Assembly: GCF_015706575.1 (NCBI RefSeq)
Contig: NW_024037074.1
Coordinates: 6,138,001 to 6,202,000 of the forward strand
DNA: 64,000 bases
Direction of reading: 5' to 3'
From: Patiria miniata
Taxonomy: Eukaryota; Echinodermata; Asteroidea; Valvatida; Asterinidae
Shown piece by piece: positions 54,601 through 64,000 of the stretch (position 1 is its first letter; each line of letters starts with the position of its first letter). The position numbers and the translations under genes were made by a program. The notes under the pieces are model-generated. The model made no database searches. It was not told where the DNA came from and worked only from the letters and a program-made list of their open reading frames with translations.

Positions 54601-57600
54601 TCCTTTGGTTGCAGAAGATATTGAGTATGATTTTGACGACGATGATGATGATGATGACGACGATGATGAAGAAGACATTGAAGAAGGAGAAAGTGATGAA
54701 GAGGAATTTGCCGACAGCGACGACATGGAAGAGATTGCCGCCAAAGGCTTCATCAATGACAACAAAGAGCGGTTGACTCCTGCATCCTCCAAAAAACCCA
54801 AGGCTACTCCAAAGACGAAGAAAGCTCCTTTGAATCTTCTGGAGGGAGACAGTGATGCCTCAAGTGAAGATGACGATGCTGCTAAAGGCTACACTGATGA
54901 TAACAAAGAGTGGTTGACTCCTGCATCCACCAAAAAAGCCAAGGGTACGCCCAAGATGAAGAAAGCTCCTTTGGATCTTCTGGAGGGAGACAGCGATGAA
55001 GACGAAGAAAATGAGGAAGTTGAAGAGGAAGATGATGACAGCTATGATGAAGCTGATAGTGAAGATGACTCTGATGATGAAATGGTTAGTCAGTGACATT
55101 TGCTTGTAACAGCCAATCTCTGTTACAAAGTATTGTGTGGAAATGCAGAGCATTGTGAGGAGTGTACTGCCATGATCAAGTCAATTAATTTGCGCATGTT
55201 GAAGGGTAGTTTCAGATCACCATTTCCACGAAGTCTATCAAATGGGAGCTTAAAGATATTACGCATCATCAGTGCACTTAAATACATGTAGGTGGTTAGT
55301 CTCTCACAGCAAAGACAAGAATTTTGTTTCTACTAGAAAACCACCTTATCTTTAAAGCTATAGTCCATCATTTGCAGCCATCCGAAAAGTAAACTGGCAT
55401 AATCATTGTTGAAAAACATACTTGGTTGAAAGATAGTAAGGGGACTAAACTCCCTGTGAAATTATTCTTTCTGGCAAGCTGTCATTTTGAAGTAATCAAC
55501 GAAAGAAGGCCTTTCCAACGGTGCGTCTTAAAACGCACCGTAGGAAATTTGAATTAGTAGTTCGTTTTGTTATTCGGCGAAGCGTGCGCAAGCATTGGCA
55601 CGATGCGCGCGTGGTTGCTATAATTCGTCGGATCAGTGCGCGACATCGCGTATAGCTGCAATTCAAAACAATTCACAACATGATTCAGCAACTGTTGATT
55701 TGAAATTGAGATCCTAGAATGCTGTTTTTCTCGGAATATACAGCTGAAGCTGAGCTGAAACTTCATCAGATTAGTTATTCAGTATCCTTCATTAGATTTT
55801 GAACACTTTTGTTGCTTCAAACGAACAAAATGCACAAATTACAAATGATGGACTATATCTTTAAGATCATTTGATTACTGAAAGTGTGATTATAACACAG
55901 ATGTCAATGTCTCCTTTTTATAGACCAGGTCACAGTTGTGGGATTTGGGATGCTGAACCACAGTCGGCTATGCTTCCTTAGACAACTATGTTTTTTTTCA
56001 ATCTGTCAATCTGTTTCTCTTGATGCAGCCTGCTGATGACTTTGGACCGATGGGATCTGATTCTGATTCTGATTCTGATGAAGACGACAGTGATGAGGCA
56101 GAAGACGACCAAGATGACAGTGACTTGCTCCCCATTGAGAAGGCCTCCAAGAAGCTGGACAAGAAGATCAAGAAACAAAAGTGAGTCCAAAACCAGACTG
56201 TGTATAGAACTTCTCCTTTCCCACACCAGACTGAAGTTCATTCAAATTACTTCATTTGAAGTTTCACCAACTCACAATAGTACGCATATTTGTCAAAAAT
56301 GAAAAATTATATGACTGGAGGAAATTTGGACGGGCTGTAGAATATGGTTTGTGGATTGTTTATGGGTCTTGTTTTGTTATGGCTTTTGATTTCAACTCAG
56401 TGATATAGATCTTGACCAGTTTAGAGAGCCTCTGCCAACATCGGCCTGGGTAGGTTTGTTGTAGAGCGCGGTTGCAGTTTTCCAGAGGTCAAAGGTTACA
56501 GTCTGGCTTCAGCCATTTTGTTTGTTTGTTTTTGTTGCCTTTGTGTTTGTGTGTTTGTTTGGGGATTTGAGAAGTTTTGGTTTAACAGAGAAAAAGGTTG
56601 GGAAAAAGATATCTGTCTGCATTCAGGCATGCAACTTTTCATCGGATCAGCTGATTTCCTCTTTTTTTACTTCCCATGTGTGCCATTAAAAATAGAAAAA
56701 CACTTTACAAAGTCTTGGAAAGATTTGATTTTCCTCTTCTTTTTTTTGTGTGACTTCCCAGTTGGGTCTTTCTATAAATTTGGGGTCCACTTTTGTTCCT
56801 GTCCCTGTTACATCTGACATCTATGATTTAATGATTCTGATTCACTCCTCAATGCAGTCGTTCTCCAAGAAGATTATGAACAGCAAACTACCTACCCAAC
56901 AAATAAAACATCATTTGAAGTCATTCTTAATGATACTTGAATGGCAACTTACAAAGTACCAAGGTAACAGGGACAGGAAAAATGTCACACTTTGGACCCT
57001 AAATTTATAGAATGACCCAGTTGCATACCTGTGAATTGCACAGCACCGATATGTCCGTTCTCTGTTCATATATGTTGTTTATTTCATATTTTTCCTCCGT
57101 TTTTGTCAGGAAACTAGCTGAGGCTGAGCTGAGAGCAAACACGGCACTCTACGACATGTTTCACCTGCCAACAGATGAAGAACTGGAATTAGAAAATATC
57201 CTTTGCTTTTTGTATGTAGTCATTAAAAGCTTCAATCCTTTTGTTGCATTGGTGGATTTAAAGGAAATATACAACATTTGCAAACATCGAAAAATAAAAC
57301 TACCAAGTTTTTACGAAATACCTTACTAGGATGTTGGTAAATGACAGTCTAAAGCATCCTGTAAAATTATGGCACCTGGTGTGAAGTCATTTTCTAGAAA
57401 ATTGTATTTTTGTATACATTTCCAACGGTGGTCAGCCGACCACCGTTGGAAAACCTAACTATATTTTTCAACTACTGCTCCAAATTTACCCTTTTTTTCA
57501 GTCCAAATTTTGTTTGCTAATGGTTACATGTTCATGAACGGGAGCAGGCCAGCTAGACTGGTTCCCTTACCTTACAATTTCCTGGCATCTATAAATTGTT

Positions 57601-60600
57601 CCATTTTATCTTTAGTGGAGTCAGGGAACCAGACTACTTGAACGTTTTTGCTTTTCTTGGTTTTTCCAGCATTTTCGGACACAAAATTTCAAACATGTCA
57701 GTGTAACAATGTTTGATCTATTATACTAACCCCTCAAATAGTTCATTTCTGAAAATTACAGCAAAAGCCAATGATGTACATTCCCTTTAAATACCCTGCC
57801 AATGATGTAAAAAGTGATTGGTCTGTTAATATGAACATGCTAGATTAAAAAATAAGGCTTTAAAAATCATCAATGTTTTACAGTCGACTGTCGCCATCGT
57901 TCGTGCACATACTCTGACCTGTGTGTTTTTATGTGGCATGGTGACTCGTGACTCGGTATGATTTTGCGAATGCGTGACATCATTCCCACTATGAAAAAAC
58001 ATCTTATTTTTTTAGAAGAATTCCGGTGGTTTGAAGTAAAATGTGTCGATATATCGATTAATTCGGGCGATTCGCAATGCAGTGCGCCACCAAGAGTTTG
58101 CCACGGAGAGTCCATTTTTCAAGTTTACGGTCGACAAAACATGGCCCATTTGAAAGAGTGTTGGTAGACAACTTGAGCTAATATGTCATAGATTGGGGCA
58201 TAGCGTTCTGCCGCCTTACAAAAAACACCATATTGATAACAAGAAAAGAATTGGGCAAACAGATCCTCGAATCATACGCTTACGAAACCACTGACCGGAA
58301 AAACTAACAATTTCAAATGTCCCGCGCTGCGAATTTGTCGACCATCTCCCACAATGCACTGGGAAAAATGAACTCTCCGTGGCAAACTCTTGGTGGCGCA
58401 CTGCATTGTGAATCGCCCGAATTGGTAACGAAAGATTTGGGACACATGCTGCCTCCAGAGCTAATATTAGTCACTGTTGAGTCTTTTGGTTATTTGTCGT
58501 AGTGTGAGTCCCATTCTGAAACGCAGAATATTGTAAAAGAACAATTCTGAACAACAAAGTTTTGTATTCGCATTGGAACAGTCTCATAGTGGAGTATTCT
58601 TCTGTAATTTTCCACATAGTCCTCAAAATGTAAATCAACGAAAAACTTTAGGGTTTTAGTACTTGTATGCATCATCCAAAACTGTAAGTCCTAGCGTTGT
58701 TTGGGAATTCCTTAACGGTATTATACGTAGTCGACCTCTTGATATGAGTCAGGTGCACCAGAGGATGAAGGAAGTCATGGAGGTGCTGGGAGACTTCAAG
58801 ACGAGAAGGGAACCAGACAGGTCAGTGAAAAAGATCAGAATATGAAATGATGATGGAATCTCCCGAGAATGAATCCTCGTCTGCATACCTAGTCTACAAC
58901 TGGCAGTAATTCATATCTGGGGGAAAGAATGTGCCATTAACCCTTTGCAAAATGGAGGATTTTGCAGGATTGAGGCTAGATAGCAAAATTGTGTTGCTGA
59001 TTTCGATGGATGTACTGTGTCAAGGTCTCGGGCCAGACCTTGTGTTGTTTATGCTCAGCCGCCGTGTATAAATTTAGGCCTATATTATACTTGAAATCCT
59101 TCGCCCTGCTCCACAATGTAACTGGCTCTGCCTCAACATATTGACAGTGATTGTTGGAGGATTTTGCAGGATTGTGGCAGTTGTCATCCCTCCAGGACCA
59201 CATTCAAGAATTAACGGAAGGTTTTGCAGGATTGAGGCTGTATGCTATTCTTACGTGGAGGCATTTGGAGGATTTTACAGGATTGAGGTTACATCCTAGC
59301 AAAAACGTCTAGGGAGTTAGGGTTACTGTTGCTGCAGAGTGGTGGACCGTGGATTATGGCAAACGGATCGTTCAAAATTAGACCCTAAGCCCAGTCCATT
59401 AGTGGTTTTGTGTACATTTCTCCCAGTGCTTGTGGCTAAGCTACCATGGTCACCTGACTGAAAGTCTTGATCTGATTGGTGAATGCACACTCTTTGATCG
59501 TCAAGCAAGAAAGTCCTTTCGAAAAGGTTTCTAGTAAAACCACCCAAGGTGTTAGGCGGTTAAGTTCCTCCTCAGATGCCAAGCTTTCAAAGCTATTGAG
59601 CTTCCGATTTATGCAATCATTAAGAATGGTGGTTATGTCACTATGCAAACCTCTAATGTGGGCAAATGAAACAGGCTGGAAAACTGATAACTTGAGTACA
59701 AAATCAACAAGACTGCTGTTAGTTTTTTTTTCGACTAAAGAGATACCAACGGATAAAGTGACTTCTCATGTACTTTAAGACGTCTGTTTTGCCCACAGAT
59801 CCCGTGTTGAGTATATCTCCGTCCTGCGGCAGGATCTAATGACGTACTACAGCTACAATGAATATCTCCTGGACAAGATTATGGACATCTTCCCCATGAC
59901 TGAGGTAAACAACAACAACAATAACAACAAAAACAATCTGCTTGTGAACTATCACATTGTTTACACAACACAATTTTCTGTAGATTTGGGAGTTACCCTC
60001 CACCACGCACCGCCTCAAATCATATTTATTTCAAATTCTCAAACATTTGTAAAGGTTGTGACCTACTCTTATCTTATTTTCAGCTGATTGAGTTTCTTGA
60101 AGCGAATGAGGTCCAGCGTCCAGTCACGATACGAACCAATACTCTGAAGACAAGAAGAAGAGATCTGGCACAGGTATCAATTAAACCCCTCTTCTTTCCC
60201 ATTTCAGACTTTCCAAATTAGTCAATGTCCTCATTTTTTAATTCAATGTAAAGTCTGTCACGAGCCAATGTGGCCCATCAGGCCGGCGTTTATCTCCGGT
60301 TTCAGTAGTATGAAACGACTGAGAATATTTCTATTCCCCCTGGATGGGATGCTAGTCCATCGCAGGTTACTCCCCAGCTAATGCCGGTACCCATTCTACT
60401 CCTTGGTAGAGAGGCAAGTGGGGCTGAAGTGGCTTTCCCAAGGGCACAACGTACGGCCAGCAGCTGGATTCAAACCGATGACTATCTGATCATGAGTCAC
60501 GAACCCTAACCAGTAGGCCACACTCCCGCACAATATTTGCGGAAAATTCTTGAAATTGTTAGTGTTCTTCGTTAACTGATCTTCTTTTCCCACCCTATCC

Positions 60601-63551
60601 TGCAGCTTTTTAACTACTGGTGGCTCTTATATTCTAACTGATTGCAAGTCTGTTGAAAGTGTACTACTGTTGGGAGGGGACATTTTTCAATTGTCTGTAT
60701 GATAGAAAAAGCTTATTGACGTCTTCATGTCTTGGGGGGCAGGAATTTTGAGATTTAGTGTAGGAAATAATGCTATAGTACTTTCCACAAAGGAGTGGAG
60801 TGTAGTGGCCTTGTGGTCCGGAGCATTGAATTTGTGGTCTGCGGGTAATTCTGCAGGTTGTGGGTTCGAGTCCAGCCTGGGGTCATGGTGCCTGTGCCCT
60901 TGGGCAAGGCACTTTGTCACTCATTGCTTCTCTCCAACCAGGAGTAAATAGGTGCCTGTAAGAGCAGAGATGGTTATTGTGGTTGATTTAAGCTGGCTTT
61001 GCTCCAAAATGGCTGCATCGAGCTGTATACTCCCCAGGGAGTTGAGATTGTCTTTGGAATGTTTCGTTGGCCTAGTGAGCACTGAGCAGGGTAATAATGA
61101 GGGTAATAATAATCATAGGCGCTACCTAAAGCACCAATACTGGTGCGCTTTTATAAATACACACATTAAATAAACTGAATAAGTATTCCCAATTTTGACA
61201 CGTCTACATTGTTTCCTGTTTTAGGCACTGATCAACAGGGGCGTGAACCTTGACCCCCTAGCCAAGTGGTCAAAGGTCGGACTGGTCATCTTCGATTCAT
61301 CTGTTCCAATTGGTGAGTTAAACCACATACAAAACTGCATTCTGTCTTTATGTTTAAAGGCAGTATTGACATATCACTAAAAAAAAAAAACAGTTTGAAT
61401 GAGTTTTCACAGAATTATTGTTATTCTAAACTCTAACAATTTTTCATACAATGGGTATTATGACCTTAAACCCTCAGTTGTTGACCAATTTTATTGTTAA
61501 CATTATCGACCTCGTGATACAACAGGTGCGACGCCAGAGTATCTAGCGGGTCACTACATGCTGCAGGGTGCGTCCAGCTTCCTTCCAGTCATGGCCCTAG
61601 CTCCCCAAGAAAAGGAGAAAATCCTGGACATGTGTTCCGCGCCTGGCGGCAAAACAACCTACATTGGTAAGACAGTGAGTCTTGTAGTCCAGCGGTTGTA
61701 CACTTTTTTTGAGCAAGTTAGGGGGTTTCACAGTTTGTTCCTGAGCAACTGTTTTACTGCAATTGTTTGTGGAACATATGTGAGGCAATCTGGCAAAAAC
61801 CATAGTGGAGAAAAAAAAGAAAAAAAAATGAATGGGGGTGATTTTTTTCTTCGATTTTTACATTCATTGATATTTGTAAACTTTGATTTGTCTACTACAC
61901 ACTTTTTAAAGAACAGGCATGCAAGTTTTCCTCAGATCAGCTGATTTTCTCTTTTTTTGCTTCCCATGTGTGCCATTGAAAATAGAAAAACACTGTACAA
62001 AGTCTGGGAAAAATTTGAATTTCCTCTTTTTTTTGTGTTTTCCCAGTTGCATGCCTGAAAGAAATAGTATACAAATCGTGGAATAAAGGGTTTTTTTGAG
62101 GAAAACAATTGGGCATCTTTTATTTTCACGACTACAAAACTCAAACTTTAAAGGCTTTTTTCTCTGTTTATTACTTTTTTGCAATGTCAATAAATTTAAA
62201 TTGTAAACAGCCATAAATTGTCAATGGAATGTTCGATTGGAGTGCCACAAACGGTATAGTAAGGAGAATTATGCTCTCTTTTAGATTTTTATTCTCTTTC
62301 CAAATACCAGCAAACACTCATTTTGACCTACCTTGCTTAGATTAACCCTTACCGCCCTGAATCCTCCAAAATCCTTTTTCAAATTGGAGGAATTTGCAGG
62401 TTTGAGGTTACATGGCCAAAGTGCATTGCTGATTTCGGAGTACGCACTGTGTCAAGGTCTTGGGCCGGACCTTGTGTTGTTTATGCTCAACCGTGCATAA
62501 ATTTAGTCCTTGATTATACTTGACATCCTCCGCACTGCTCCAGGATGTCACTGCCTCAGCCTATTGACAGTCATAGCCGGAGGATTTTGCAGGATTCAGG
62601 CAGTGGTCACCCCTCCATGGACCATATTCAAGAAATAATGGAGGAATTTTCAGGATTGAGGCTATATGCTATTTTTCCATGAGGCCAATTGGAGGATTTT
62701 GCAGGATTGAGGCTACATCCTAGCAAAAAGGCCTAGGGAGTTAGGGTTAATACATCAAGAAAGAGCAAACCCAATATCAACCCATTAGTACTAGCAGGGT
62801 TCGACTTTATCGCTTGCCCGCTAGCCAAATGCTAGTCAAAATAGCGGTGGGCTAGTCAAACTATTCCTTAAGTAGCCCGGCTGGCGAGTCATAAATAGTT
62901 GGGCTACGGCAAAGATGAAAGGATAGGAAGAAATAAATCATTAAAATCAGAAAGCAAACATGTATCAATTTGTGTCTAATTTTATAAACTGTTTAGGGTT
63001 AAATTACTAGATCTGTTTATTAAAAACTCTGACAAGCTTGCCTCAGGATACACGTTTGTATGCACATTGTTGTTTATGAGACACTTTGTAAAAGAAAAGC
63101 ATGCGGGCTAGTTAAGAGTCTGTTTCACTAGCCTGGCTGGCCAGTGAAAAAAAAAGTTAAAGTCGAACCCTGGTACCAGTACATTGTATTACATTGTATT
63201 ACATTGTATTACATTGTATTACATTGTATTACATTGTATTTATTTTCTGATGAAGTTTTGGGCAGTGCAGTGACTGAGTGGTCAAAACATGTAATGGTTA
63301 TATTTGACGCAGAGCGAGCAGACTCTCTTAGTAGTCTCTGGTTAATCAGAAGTAATCAGCTTTTTGAAAATACGTAAAGATGACCGAATCTTTTTGTTTC
63401 TCCTTGTCAAGCCTCTCTGATGAAGAACACCGGTCTACTGTTTGCCAACGATGCCAATAAGGACCGCGTGAAGGCGGTGGTGGGTAACATCCACAGATGT
63501 GGCATCACTAACACCGTGGTGTCTAATGAAGACGGCAGGTCATTTCCCAAG
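51620..63551 (+). CDS. NOP2: NOP2/NSUN1 (p120), nucleolar rRNA cytosine-5 methyltransferase; 3'-truncated by window
   Basis: SAM-dependent RNA m5C methyltransferase needed for large-subunit rRNA processing. Twelve exons join in frame to 598 codons: 51620-51722, 52243-52285, 53014-53294, 54615-55084, 56029-56180, 57110-57195, 58727-58820, 59799-59904, 60084-60173, 61225-61312, 61526-61666 and 63412-63551. The start [20 protein letters not shown] matches the family N-terminus. Exons 3-5 encode a Gln-rich then highly acidic, repetitive region with polyaspartate and a 47-codon tandem duplication. Exons 7-12 carry the conserved core: [74 protein letters not shown], the SAM-binding motif [13 protein letters not shown], and [11 protein letters not shown]. 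The catalytic cysteines (motifs IV and VI) lie beyond the right edge. Intron 6 is an AT-AC U12-type intron. Intron 12 begins at 63552. Confidence 0.95.
51757..52081 (+). mobile_element. Family E MITE, copy 2, in NOP2 intron 1
   Basis: TTAA at 51753-51756 precedes CCCTTACTCTCTGAGGG, and the right end GTAGGGTAAGGG is followed by TTAG, a decayed TTAA. It differs from copy 1 mainly in one 20-bp block (near 51825-51850). It begins 30 bp after the NOP2 exon 1 donor. Confidence 0.9.
52563..52813. mobile_element. Short element with 23-bp inverted arms in NOP2 intron 2
   Basis: The left arm AATTGCAGAATGCCCCGCCA(CTC) at 52563-52585 and right arm (GAG)TGGCGGGGTGTTCTGCAATT at 52791-52813 are inverted with two mismatches. 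They enclose about 205 bp, non-coding. Target duplication not seen. Confidence 0.65.
52835..52857 (+). repeat. CA dinucleotide microsatellite
   Basis: About eleven AC units in NOP2 intron 2. Confidence 0.95.
53332..53769. mobile_element. Family C MITE, copy 4, with internal tandem expansion, in NOP2 intron 3
   Basis: It starts CCCCTAACCCCCTAGG and ends GGTTAGGGTTAA. From about 53560 to 53730 a unit of roughly 45 bp containing CATCCTCAATCCTCCAAAAT is repeated three to four times. The left terminus has lost its TTAA. Confidence 0.75.
54245..54414 (+). repeat. Foldback element, FB copy 3, in NOP2 intron 3
   Basis: Left CAGTCACAAGTAAATCACAA units, a core (AAGTAACAGTGGATAAACAA ... TAGCCTGTGAGTTGA) aligned with the 7.3-kb copy, then opposed GACTTGTGATGGAC units. 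This is the shortest and least expanded copy. Confidence 0.7.
55356..55860. mobile_element. TTAA-flanked MITE with central hairpin (family B), in NOP2 intron 4
   Basis: TTAA at 55352-55355 and 55861-55864 enclose 505 bp with inverted ends AGCTATAGTCCATCATTTG / CAAATGATGGACTATATCT (18 of 19). A central hairpin at 55512-55545 (TTTCCAACGGTGCGT, short loop, mirror) resembles the family A palindrome in position and sequence. An adjacent CTGTCATTTT block is also shared with family A. Confidence 0.9.
56624..57031. mobile_element. Family K MITE, copy 2, interrupted by a family J element
   Basis: It starts CAGGCATGCAACTTTTC at 56624, runs to CCCAGTTG at 56764, and resumes as CAGTTGCATACCTG at 57018-57031. 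The gap is exactly the family J copy at 56765-57018. Flanks TGCATT and TGAATT fit a 6-bp target duplication. Located in NOP2 intron 5. Confidence 0.85.
56765..57018. mobile_element. Family J MITE, copy 3, nested in family K
   Basis: Ends GGTCTTTCTATAAATTTGGG and its mirror CCTAAATTTATAGAATGACC. AGTTG is found on both sides, a target duplication of about 4-6 bp. Interior GTCCCTGTTAC / GTAACAGGGAC mirrors are kept. Confidence 0.85.
57262..57786 (-). mobile_element. Family A MITE, copy 4, inside the NOP2 U12 intron
   Basis: TTAA flanks at 57258-57261 and 57787-57790. Ends AGGAAATATACA and GTACATTCCCT. It is in reverse orientation relative to copy 1. The central palindrome at 57419-57452 has arms CGGTGGTC/GACCACCG, different from the other copies but still paired, with one mismatch near the centre. 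Confidence 0.9.
58060..58423. repeat. 56-bp inverted repeat pair in the NOP2 U12 intron
   Basis: AATTCGGGCGATTCGCAATG (from 58060) and CATTGTGAATCGCCCGAATT (to 58423) are the outer parts of two arms, 58060-58115 and 58368-58423. They are nearly perfect reverse complements with about 250 bp between. It may be a MITE or foldback remnant. No target duplication was seen. Confidence 0.8.
58937..59325. mobile_element. Family C MITE, copy 5, in NOP2 intron 7
   Basis: TTAACCCTTTGCAAAATGG at the left and CTAGGGAGTTAGGGTTAC at the right (TTAA decayed to TTAC). The interior carries GTCTCGGGCCAGACCTTGTG and CATCCTAGCAAAAACG. Confidence 0.8.
60250..60530 (-). repeat. tRNA-derived SINE in NOP2 intron 9
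   Basis: On the - strand: head TGTGGCCTACTGGTTAGGG, B box GGTTTGAATCC, then GTGCCCTTGGGAAAGCCACT, GGGTACCGGCATTAGCTGGG and GATGGACTAGCATCCCATCC. The last block is common to several deuterostome SINEs (from memory). Confidence 0.8.
60787..61175 (+). repeat. tRNA-derived SINE in NOP2 intron 9
   Basis: Head GTGGCCTTGTGGTCCGGAGC, B box GTGGGTTCGAGTCC, then GTGCCCTTGGGCAAGGCACT and CCAGGAGTAAATAGGTGCC, with a tail of GGTAATAATAATCATAGGC and GTGCGCTTTTATAAAT. It is a different subfamily from, and opposite to, its neighbour at 60250-60530. Confidence 0.8.
61914..62057. mobile_element. Family K MITE, copy 3, intact with 6-bp target duplication
   Basis: CAGGCATGCAAG at the left and GTTGCATGCCTG at the right, bordered by AAAGAA on both sides (61908-61913 and 62058-62063). 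144 bp. It is the empty-site reference for the nested insertion at 56.8 kb. Located in NOP2 intron 11. Confidence 0.85.
62343..62750. mobile_element. Family C MITE, copy 6, in NOP2 intron 11
   Basis: TTAACCCTTACCGCCCTGAA at the left and CTAGGGAGTTAGGGTTAA at the right. About 400 bp, very similar to the copy at 48783-49199, suggesting recent activity. Confidence 0.85.
62795..63172. mobile_element. hAT-like MITE with CAGGGTTCGACTTTA ends
   Basis: Exact 15-bp inverted ends CAGGGTTCGACTTTA / TAAAGTCGAACCCTG enclose 378 bp. The flanks GTACTAG and GTACCAG resemble an imperfect target duplication. The interior repeats the word CTAGC in both orientations. Confidence 0.75.
63181..63240 (+). repeat. 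10-bp tandem repeat, six perfect units
   Basis: ACATTGTATT repeated six times without error, directly beside the hAT-like MITE. Perfect units imply a young or unstable array. Confidence 0.98.
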
Positions 63552-63611
63552 GTGAGTCACCGATTAACCTATGCAAACATACACTCCTTGCAAAGTTGTC
63601 CTTTCAGTTAA

Positions 63612-64000
63612 AGGGAATATACATCATTTGCTTTTGCTGTAATTTTCAGAAATGGATGGAATTGGGGGGTTGGAAATATATAGCAAATATAGTTACACTG
63701 ACTTTTTTGAGGTTTTGGGTTCAAAAATGCTATAAAAACCAAGAAAAACAATCATTTTCCTGTAGTCTGGTTCCCTGACTCCATTTAAGAAGAAACAGAG
63801 CAGTTTACATACATTGGGGAATTGTAAGGTCAGGGAACCAGTCTAGCTGGCTTGTACCCGTTCATAGGTGTGTAATCGATTGCAGTATTTGGAAAAAGCC
63901 CGTTTTTTCCAACGCTGATTGGCCGATCAGCGTTGGAAATTGATACAAAAATACCACTTTTCTTGAAAATGACAGTATACCAGGTGCCATGATTTTACAG
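63612..64000 (+). mobile_element. Family A MITE, copy 5, cut by window edge
   Basis: TTAA at 63608-63611 then AGGGAATATACATCATTTGC. It is nearly identical to copy 1, with the palindrome at 63906-63939 carrying one mismatch. The right end lies beyond the window. It begins about 60 bp after the NOP2 exon 12 donor. Confidence 0.9.

Larger units (their letters stand above)
57196..58726 (+). other. NOP2: U12-type AT-AC intron of NOP2 (homologue of human P120 minor intron)
   Basis: Exon 6 has no usable GT. Instead the sequence ATATCCTTT begins at 57196, the U12 5' splice consensus. The intron ends in AC at 58726, with branch site TTCCTTAAC at 58708-58716, about 11 nt upstream, as expected for the minor spliceosome. 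Splicing here restores the frame ([17 protein letters not shown]). Human P120 is the textbook gene with such an intron at this place. The intron holds a TTAA-flanked MITE (57262-57786) and a 56-bp inverted repeat (58060-58423). Confidence 0.93.

Overview
This window is nuclear DNA from an animal. The genes have multi-exon structures with GT-AG introns and one AT-AC intron, the spacers are AT-rich, and several families of short non-autonomous transposons and tRNA-derived SINEs are present. The look of the SINEs and the gene content suggest a marine invertebrate deuterostome (echinoderm or hemichordate like). That placement is an inference and was not tested. Four protein-coding genes can be read by joining exons. 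(1) EXOSC10 (RRP6, nuclear exosome 3'-5' exonuclease), + strand, 182-16174: the last 14 coding exons, with the 5' part left of the window. (2) An NR0B-type orphan nuclear receptor (DAX1/SHP family, ligand-binding domain only), - strand, 30974-32454, two coding exons. (3) LRRC47, - strand, 46878-51412, complete in five exons. (4) NOP2/NSUN1 (p120, 25S/28S rRNA cytosine-5 methyltransferase), + strand, from 51620 to beyond the right edge, with 12 exons visible.

Layout. 1-16.2 kb is EXOSC10, whose introns are full of short elements. 16.2-30.6 kb is a gene-poor spacer with MITEs, CpG-rich patches and one weak exon candidate. 30.6-32.5 kb is the NR0B gene. 32.5-46.0 kb is a second gene-poor spacer. 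46.9-51.4 kb is LRRC47. LRRC47 and NOP2 are divergent, with start codons only 207 bp apart and a CACGTG box between them. NOP2 fills 51.6-64 kb.

Three of the four genes (EXOSC10, LRRC47, NOP2) serve RNA or ribosome metabolism: exosome trimming of rRNA precursors, a leucine-rich protein with a PheRS-beta-like B3/B4 module, and nucleolar rRNA methylation. NR0B is a transcriptional co-repressor and unrelated to these. The human orthologues of EXOSC10, LRRC47 and NR0B2 all lie in 1p36, so the linkage may be ancient.

The most notable observations are: (a) NOP2 keeps the AT-AC U12-type intron known from human P120, with near-consensus splice and branch sites and a MITE inside it; (b) a TTAA-flanked MITE family has a central palindrome whose arms change in a compensatory way between copies; (c) a foldback family is built from oppositely oriented 11-bp arrays; (d) the NR0B gene shares its last intron position with DAX1. 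I found no CRISPR array, prokaryotic operon or intact autonomous transposon.
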